From the NCBI GenBank assembly GCA_964391865.1, contig CAYMNQ010000007.1, positions 62,001 to 126,000 of the forward strand: DNA of 64,000 bases. Reading direction: 5' to 3'. Below the pieces are notes generated by a model. The model was not told the DNA's origin, searched no databases, and saw only the letters and a program-made list of their open reading frames with translations. This DNA comes from DASZQL01 sp964391865 (GTDB taxonomy: Bacteria; Planctomycetota; Phycisphaerae; Phycisphaerales; UBA1924). The translations under genes and the position numbers were made by a program. The stretch's first letter is position 1; every line of letters begins with the position of its first letter. Below are positions 59,437 through 64,000 of this stretch, piece by piece.

Positions 59437-60234
59437 ATGGTCAGCCGGGTGCATAGCTTTCTGCTGGGCGGGATCGACGCGCTCCCCTGCGAGGTCGAGG
59501 TCGATCTGAGCGACAGCGGCATGAACAAGGACCACATCGTCGGGCTGCCCGATTCCGCCGTGCGCGAGTCGCTCGACCGCGTGCGGGCCGCCATGCTCAA
59601 CTCGGGCTACCGCTACCCCTTCGGCAGCGCGATCGTGAATCTCGCACCGGCTGACGTGCGCAAGGAAGGCCCGGTGTACGACCTGCCCATCGCGGTGGCG
59701 CTGCTCGGCGCGGACCGCGCGATCGATCTCGCCGCCGGCGCATCGAAGAACGGCGGCGGCGACTTCGGCGTCGACGCGCGCCAGTTCATGTTCGCCGGCG
59801 AACTCGCGCTCGACGGGCGCGTCCGCCCCGTCAAGGGCGTCATCGCGATGGCGGCGCTCGCGCGCTCGCGCGGGCTGCGCGGCATCATCGTGCCCGGCGA
59901 GAACGCGCCCGAAGCGGCCGCCGTTGAGGGCATCGAGGTCTTCGGCGTGCGCACGCTCTCCGAAGTGGTCGGGCTTCTGAACGGCCTCCTGGAAATGCCG
60001 CCCGTCGCGCCGGTCAACGCGGCGGAGTTGATCGAGCGAACCACGGTGCCCACCGACTTCGCCGACGTGCGCGGGCAGGAAGGCGCCAAGCGCGCCCTCA
60101 CCGTGGCGGCGGCGGGCGGGCACAACATCTTGAACCACGGGCCGACCGACGGGCACGGCGCTCCGTATTCCGGCGCGGTTGCCGACGTTGGTTGCTACGC
60201 GATTGCCGCCGTGGCGTACCCGTTGGCGGCGTAG
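59437..60234 (+). pseudogene. comM: comM (Mg-chelatase-family protein) interrupted at the Walker A loop
   Basis: ComM is a hexameric helicase-like AAA+ protein, normally about 500 residues, needed for branch migration in natural transformation. Here residues 1-232 are normal: MVSRVHSFLLGGIDALPCEV, VGLPDSAVRESLDRVRAAML, FAGELALDGRVRPVKGVIAM and FADVRGQEGAKRALTVAAAG. The next motif should be GHNIL(M/I)xGPPGSGKT. Instead the frame reads GHNILNHGPTDGHGAPYSGA and ends 30 residues later. The Walker A lysine and the whole ATPase core are missing. A serine recombinase gene converges on the break, so this is the disrupted attachment gene; bases from about 60130 to the stop belong to the inserted element. 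Confidence 0.85.
60124..60150. other. Probable att junction between comM and the mobile element
   Basis: ComM similarity ends after GHNIL (codons 60118-60132). GGGCCG at 60139-60144 is what native comM would have for the following Gly-Pro, so the crossover is near here. Serine recombinases use only a 2-bp core, so no long direct repeat is expected. The exact base cannot be fixed without the other end. Confidence 0.6.
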
Positions 60235-61904
60235 GGCGTCCCCGCCGGGTCCTCGCCCGTCGGAGCCCCCTCGGTGCCGACGCGCCCGTTGGCGTCGAGG
60301 CCGAACGTGAACGCGATCCGCTCGATCGCCCAGCGCGAGCCCGCCGAACCTTTGAACCCGCCGCGCGGGTCGCGCGTTTGCTTCGCCCCCGACGGAACCA
60401 CCTTCAGTTCGACGCGCCGGACCACCGACCGGATCACCCGGCGTTTCTGCGCTTGCGAGAGCGCGGTGCGGCCGGCCAGAAGGGTGCGGAGCATCGCGGT
60501 GACGCGGTCCGCGTGGCCCCGATCGAAGGTCACGATCTTCGACCGCTGTGCCTCAAGCTCCTTTCGCTGCGCCGCCATCTCCGCCTCCAGCGACGACGAC
60601 TTCGACGCGAACTGATCCTTCGAGAGTTCTCCGTCGGCCCGCATGTCGATGAGCCGGTCGCGGCGCTTGGCGGCCTTGGCGAGGCTCTCTTCGAGGAACT
60701 CGATCTCGCGCTGAACGATCTCCTGCTCCACCGGGTCGTGCGAGTCGCGGAGCAGCCGCTCCACGAACTCGGGCGCGAGCACCAAGGAGACGAAGGCGTC
60801 CCAGACGGCGCTGTCGACCATCTCGGCGGGGAGCCACGGCGCGCCAACCCCCCGCTTCCGCGAGACGTAGCACGGGGTGCCACGGTTCGGCTCGCCCTTG
60901 AACTCGATCCCGTTCACCATCAACAACCCGGTGAGCAGCCTCGGCGCGCCCGCGGTCGCCGGGCGTGGAGACCGCTGGACGCGCTCCCACAGCGCCCTGT
61001 CCACGATCGGCTCGTGGGCGCTCTCGACGGAGACGACGCCCTCCGCCCCGGCGTCGAACCGGAACGCTTTGCTGCGCTGCTCGGCCCGCCACGCGAACGC
61101 CACCGAGGTGCCGATGTACGCCGGGCAGCGGAGGATTCGGGTGACCGTCGATTTGCCCCAGCGCCCCCCGCGCGGCGCGGCGATGCCGAGCGTGTTCAAC
61201 TCCGAGGCGATGCGGCGCGGCGAATCCCCCTCGGCGGCGCGCGTGAAGATCTTGCGCACCACCACCGCCTCCTCCTCGACGACGCGGAGCGTGCCCCGCA
61301 TCGGGTCGCCCGGCGGCGGGTTCATATATCCGTACGGCGAGCCGCCGGTGGCCTTCTTGCCCCGCAGCGCCTTCTCGCGCCGGCCACGGCACATTCTCTC
61401 CTTGATCCGCTCGCTCTCCGTCCGGTCAATAAGCGACTGGATGCCGACCATGAAGCGCTCGTCGATCGAGCGGAGATCGCGCACCACGCCGTTCACGATG
61501 ATGTTGACCCGTCGATCTTTCAGCTCGCGCATCAGCATCATCACGTCAAGATCGTCGCCGCGCGTCAGGCGCGACTGCTCGTGGACGTAGATCGCGTCGG
61601 GGCGATGCTCGCGGATGCACGCCAGCACCTGCTGCAGCACGCGCCGGTCGGCGGCGGCCTGGCTGGCCGATTCCTGCCCGCGGAACTCGGCCACCGTCTC
61701 CCACCCCTGCTGCAACGCCAGTTCTCGGTAACGGCGCTGCTGGGCGTCGAGCGACGCGCCCTCGGTCGCCTGCTTCTCGGTCGAGACTCTGAACATCGCC
61801 ACCACGCGCATCGGCACGACCTCCGGGCCCGGCGAGCCGCCAGAACCCGCTGGTCCAGTTACCTCCGGCCCCCCGCAGGGATCAAGTTCAATCGCCGCTT
61901 TCAC
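60195..61904 (-). CDS. Large serine recombinase (integrase)
   Basis: Site-specific recombinase, 569 residues, that most likely inserted the element into comM. An N-terminal resolvase domain (about 33-185) has catalytic Ser41 (FRVSTEKQATEGASLDAQQR) and YVHEQSRLTRGDDL. A recombinase domain follows (GRREKALRGKKATGGSPYGY, STVTRILRCPAYIGT), and a C-terminal coiled coil (about 395-465). The zinc-ribbon region, usually with CxxC pairs, reads LLTGLLMVNGIEFKGEPNRG with a lone Cys, so zinc binding is probably lost. The GTG start at 61904 has GGAGG 6 nt upstream and overlaps the preceding 74-residue gene by 17 bp. It is the last gene of the element operon, next to the att junction. Confidence 0.93.
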   Translation of the reverse strand: MKAAIELDPCGGPEVTGPAGSGGSPGPEVVPMRVVAMFRVSTEKQATEGASLDAQQRRYRELALQQGWETVAEFRGQESASQAAADRRVLQQVLACIREHRPDAIYVHEQSRLTRGDDLDVMMLMRELKDRRVNIIVNGVVRDLRSIDERFMVGIQSLIDRTESERIKERMCRGRREKALRGKKATGGSPYGYMNPPPGDPMRGTLRVVEEEAVVVRKIFTRAAEGDSPRRIASELNTLGIAAPRGGRWGKSTVTRILRCPAYIGTSVAFAWRAEQRSKAFRFDAGAEGVVSVESAHEPIVDRALWERVQRSPRPATAGAPRLLTGLLMVNGIEFKGEPNRGTPCYVSRKRGVGAPWLPAEMVDSAVWDAFVSLVLAPEFVERLLRDSHDPVEQEIVQREIEFLEESLAKAAKRRDRLIDMRADGELSKDQFASKSSSLEAEMAAQRKELEAQRSKIVTFDRGHADRVTAMLRTLLAGRTALSQAQKRRVIRSVVRRVELKVVPSGAKQTRDPRGGFKGSAGSRWAIERIAFTFGLDANGRVGTEGAPTGEDPAGTPYAANGYATAAIA

Positions 61905-62112
61905 CGAGTACCTCCATCACGGGCCGGTCCAACCACCTCGAGACCAGCCGCATAGCCCCGGCGGCGTCCCCGCTCTGCGCCCGCCGCAGAAGCTCTTGCT
62001 TGATGCGCTGCTCCTCGGCGACGCACTCGGTCGCCGCCACGATCAGCGCCTTCGACAGATCCGCGGCCACGCCCGCGCCGTCCAGCCCAAGCCCCCGAAT
62101 CTCGATCGTCAT
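61888..62112 (-). CDS. Small element-encoded protein
   Basis: A 74-residue acidic, helical protein: MTIEIRGLGLDGAGVAADLS, then AEEQRIKQELLRRAQSGDAAGAMRLVSRWL. No family is recognised. It begins within the stop of the TubC-like gene (ATGA) and overlaps the integrase start by 17 bp, so it is coupled to both. The size and place next to the integrase would suit a recombination directionality factor, but serine-integrase RDFs have no shared sequence, so this is only a suggestion. Confidence 0.7.
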   Translation of the reverse strand: MTIEIRGLGLDGAGVAADLSKALIVAATECVAEEQRIKQELLRRAQSGDAAGAMRLVSRWLDRPVMEVLGESGD

Positions 62113-62567
62113 CCGTGCCTCCTCGCGCCGCCGTCCTGGGCAGCGCCGTGCTCGACGCCCGCCGTCGGCAGGCGTTCAACCTTCGTGCACACCAACCCGC
62201 CGAACTCCTCGAAGACCTTGAGCGCGTGGTCGATCAGGTCAGGCTCACGCGACCGGCGCAGGTCCGGCGGGACCCCGGCGAGCGCGCGGCGCGCTTCTCG
62301 CATCGCGATCTCCACCGATTCCTCAGCGCCCTGGTTCAGATCGATCCCCACGCCGAGGCGCTCGTTCAGCACGTAGAGCGCCTCGGATACCGCGCAGCCG
62401 GCGCGTTCACGCGCCGCATGTAATAGAAGAGGCTTGAACCGCCGCATCCGCTCGATGAGCGGGGCGGGCAGCTCGGCGGGGTGGAACAACAGGCCACCAT
62501 CCGCATCCGGCATCAGCCGCACACCTTTGAGTTCCAGCTCGGCCAGCAATTCGGCGAACTCGCGCAT
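62109..62567 (-). CDS. Protein with TubC-docking-like N-terminus
   Basis: A 152-residue protein: MREFAELLAELELKGVRLMP, DADGGLLFHPAELPAPLIERMRRFKPLLL fits the TubC N-terminal docking fold (helix, two-stranded hairpin, helix), known from NRPS/PKS docking and also from mobile-element proteins. The rest (EALYVLNERLGVGIDLNQGA, SREPDLIDHALKVFEEFGGL) is unassigned. ATG 62567 lies inside the upstream stop (TGATG) with GGGGGAGAG just before it; the ATG at 62582 would add five residues. Within the element it is probably a protein-interaction adaptor for the primase/helicase, by position only. Confidence 0.7.
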   Translation of the reverse strand: MREFAELLAELELKGVRLMPDADGGLLFHPAELPAPLIERMRRFKPLLLHAARERAGCAVSEALYVLNERLGVGIDLNQGAEESVEIAMREARRALAGVPPDLRRSREPDLIDHALKVFEEFGGLVCTKVERLPTAGVEHGAAQDGGARRHG

Positions 62568-64000
62568 CAGACTCTCCCCCATTGCTCACCATGTTCTGGG
62601 GGGATCGGAGGGGGGGAGGGGGGGGTAGGAGTCCCCCCCATACCCCCCGGTGCAAACAGCACCGGGGGCGGGGGGGAGACGCCTCCCCCACCCCCTCCCC
62701 CACCCTCACCTCGGTCCCACACATTTTTGAGTGGCGCACCCGCGAGCGTTGACGTGCTGAACCGGTGCGGTTCGTTCTGCACGTTGTGACGGTGGACGAG
62801 CCGTTCCTCTTCAGCACGCCTCAGCAGCGCTCCCGCTTTGGCATTGGATAGCCCGCGCTCCTTCGCCCTCGCCAAGATGTCCTCTCTGATGCGCGGCACC
62901 GGGCCCACCACATCAGAAGCGAACATGGACGGGGTCCAATCCACCGGCGCGCTTCTGCCCTGCTCGGCTTCACTCGCAGCCTTCGGACGCCTTGGCTGCT
63001 TGCGCAGCAGGGACGGATCGAGGTCCGGCGCGAGCTTCCAGCCGGGGGCATTCCACGCGAGCACGTACGGCTCGACCGGCTTCCACGAGCGCACCGCGGC
63101 GTCGACGACAACCGCCCCATCCTCTTGGTGGTGCCGGAGCACGAGGTGCGTATCGGCGGCCCGGCTCTGCGCCCCGGCCCCCGAGCCGATGTCGGTGACC
63201 GCCTTCAAGGACTGGTCCCCCTTGCTGGTGTGGTGGACGACCACGACGGACGCGCCGCTGCGCTCGGCGATGGCGTCCAGCGTGTTGTAGACGCTCGTCA
63301 TCGCCTCGTTGGAGTTCTCCTCGGAGCCCAGCGGCATGAACCGATAGAGCGCGTCGACCACGATCAAGCCGTAGCGACGCTCGTCCGCCTCCAGCCGCCG
63401 CTGCACCCAATCAATGTCGATGCGCTTGCCCCGCAGCGGCCAGACCTCGACGCCCGCGAGCGCGTCGGGCCCCGCCTCCGAGTGGTTCGCAACCTGCTCA
63501 AGCCGGTGCGCGAGCGTTTCATGGTGCAGTTCAGCGTCGATGATCAACACCGGCGCTCGCCGCACCTCCCGCCCAAGCCATCGCGTCCCCGACGCCGCGC
63601 TCAGCGCGAGCCCGTGGACCAGCCAGGACTTCCCTACCTTCGGCGCGGCGACCACATTCATCACCTCGCCCGCTCGCAGAAGCCCCTCGAGCACCGGCTC
63701 CCTTAAGGACCGGTACTCACGGACGAGCCGATCGCCGGTGATGAACTCGACCTCGGGTTCCGCCGGGCCAGCCACCGGTGCGCGGTCACGACTGAACGCC
63801 GATCGGATGGTGCGAGAGATTTCCTCCGCGCCCAAGCCGCATGCCACGGCCGCGGGCCCGAGCAAGGTCTCGGCGGACTCGATGGCGAGCCCGCAGCCGG
63901 CAAGGTCGCACGCCGCTCTGAAGAGGCTACTGTTCCGCTCGCCGTACGCCGCGCCGAAGCGAACAAAGTTCGCCGTGCTCTGTCCGACCCGCTGAACGCC
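62567..64000 (-). CDS. Primase C-terminal/RepA-like AAA ATPase, partial (N-terminus beyond the right edge)
   Basis: The frame is open to base 64000. Visible: a helical region (ERNSSLFRAACDLAGCGLAI, GAEEISRTIRSAFSRDR) typical of primase C-terminal segments, then a RecA-like ATPase: Walker A MNVVAAPKVGKSWLVHGLAL, Walker B YGLIVVDALYRFMP and VVVVHHTSKGDQSLKAV with a DNA-helicase-like HH. A winged-helix-like segment follows (IREDILARAKERGLSNAKAGALLRRA). The last 45 residues (GGGGGGGG, VSPPPP, GGMGGTPTPP) are low complexity, encoded by a large G/C-run hairpin. It is probably the replication helicase-primase of the mobile element. The apparent TTG start at 63865 is internal. Confidence 0.82.
   Translation of the reverse strand, partial: GVQRVGQSTANFVRFGAAYGERNSSLFRAACDLAGCGLAIESAETLLGPAAVACGLGAEEISRTIRSAFSRDRAPVAGPAEPEVEFITGDRLVREYRSLREPVLEGLLRAGEVMNVVAAPKVGKSWLVHGLALSAASGTRWLGREVRRAPVLIIDAELHHETLAHRLEQVANHSEAGPDALAGVEVWPLRGKRIDIDWVQRRLEADERRYGLIVVDALYRFMPLGSEENSNEAMTSVYNTLDAIAERSGASVVVVHHTSKGDQSLKAVTDIGSGAGAQSRAADTHLVLRHHQEDGAVVVDAAVRSWKPVEPYVLAWNAPGWKLAPDLDPSLLRKQPRRPKAASEAEQGRSAPVDWTPSMFASDVVGPVPRIREDILARAKERGLSNAKAGALLRRAEEERLVHRHNVQNEPHRFSTSTLAGAPLKNVWDRGEGGGGGGGGVSPPPPVLFAPGGMGGTPTPPSPPPIPPEHGEQWGRV
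62600..62712. repeat. Long imperfect G/C-run hairpin in the 3' end of the primase/helicase gene
   Basis: A central perfect stem CCCCCGGTGC (62644-62653), AAACA loop, GCACCGGGGG (62659-62668) is extended on both sides by complementary G-runs and C-runs (GGGGGGG at 62610-62625 facing CCCCC at 62684-62710). Total about 110 nt. It encodes the Gly/Pro-rich tail of the primase-like protein and could form a hairpin or G-quadruplex. It has the look of an inserted repeat. Confidence 0.65.

Noticed and set aside
60192..61955. 587-residue plus-strand open frame opposite the serine recombinase
   Set aside because: Shadow of the recombinase gene, Arg-rich with no domain.

Overview
The window is high-GC bacterial DNA with tightly packed, often 1-4 bp overlapping genes. 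The gene content (dockerin and FG-GAP surface proteins, GFTLVEI prepilins, a MoxR/DUF58/Bat operon, a class III cyclase fused to a START-like region, and dense short interspersed hairpin repeats) suggests a planctomycete, probably of the Phycisphaerae. This placement is inferred from content, not from an rRNA or marker search. No rRNA, tRNA or CRISPR array was found.

Layout. 1-7 kb: the N-terminal part of lnt, a DUF6614-like protein, an SDR oxidoreductase, an FG-GAP/dockerin exoprotein and an adenylate cyclase. 7-17.5 kb: a short flagellin, a large FAD/Fe-S dehydrogenase, RNase Y, an Rrf2 regulator with a visible promoter and operator, an ECF sigma factor with a membrane partner, and an OPT transporter. 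17.7-24 kb: argR then argC-argB-argF-argG-argH, with tandem ARG boxes at argR and interspersed repeats in several gene junctions. 24-27.9 kb: adk, recJ and a repeat-riddled region with an eroding ORF. 27.9-46.4 kb: one long minus-strand type IV pilus/type II secretion-like cluster. In transcription order it holds a HEAT/receiver-like exoprotein, two prepilins, a small membrane protein, a third prepilin, PilM, PilN, PilO, a PilP-like protein, secretin, TPR lipoprotein, histidine kinase, response regulator, HD-GYP protein, STAS protein, MshEN-type assembly ATPase and the PilC/GspF platform protein. 47.7-57.1 kb: moxR, DUF58 and Bat genes. 57.5-59.2 kb: a pair of related FG-GAP-like exoproteins.

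59.4-64 kb: comM (Mg-chelatase family, competence-related) is cut at its Walker A loop, and the sequence continues into a mobile element. The element's visible genes form one compact minus-strand operon: a primase/helicase-like protein running off the right edge, a TubC-docking-like protein, a 74-residue protein, and a large serine recombinase reading towards the junction. The far end of the element and the rest of comM lie outside the window.

The most distinctive signals are: the comM-targeted serine-integrase element; a 143-nt region with five perfect stems upstream of a prepilin gene; a c-di-GMP loop (HD-GYP enzyme plus MshEN ATPase) built into the pilus operon; interspersed palindromic repeats inserted in frame in recJ and in the FAD/Fe-S dehydrogenase; and clear promoter/operator architectures at argR and rrf2. 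Several starts differ from the longest possible frame and were chosen from Shine-Dalgarno sequences and gene overlaps.
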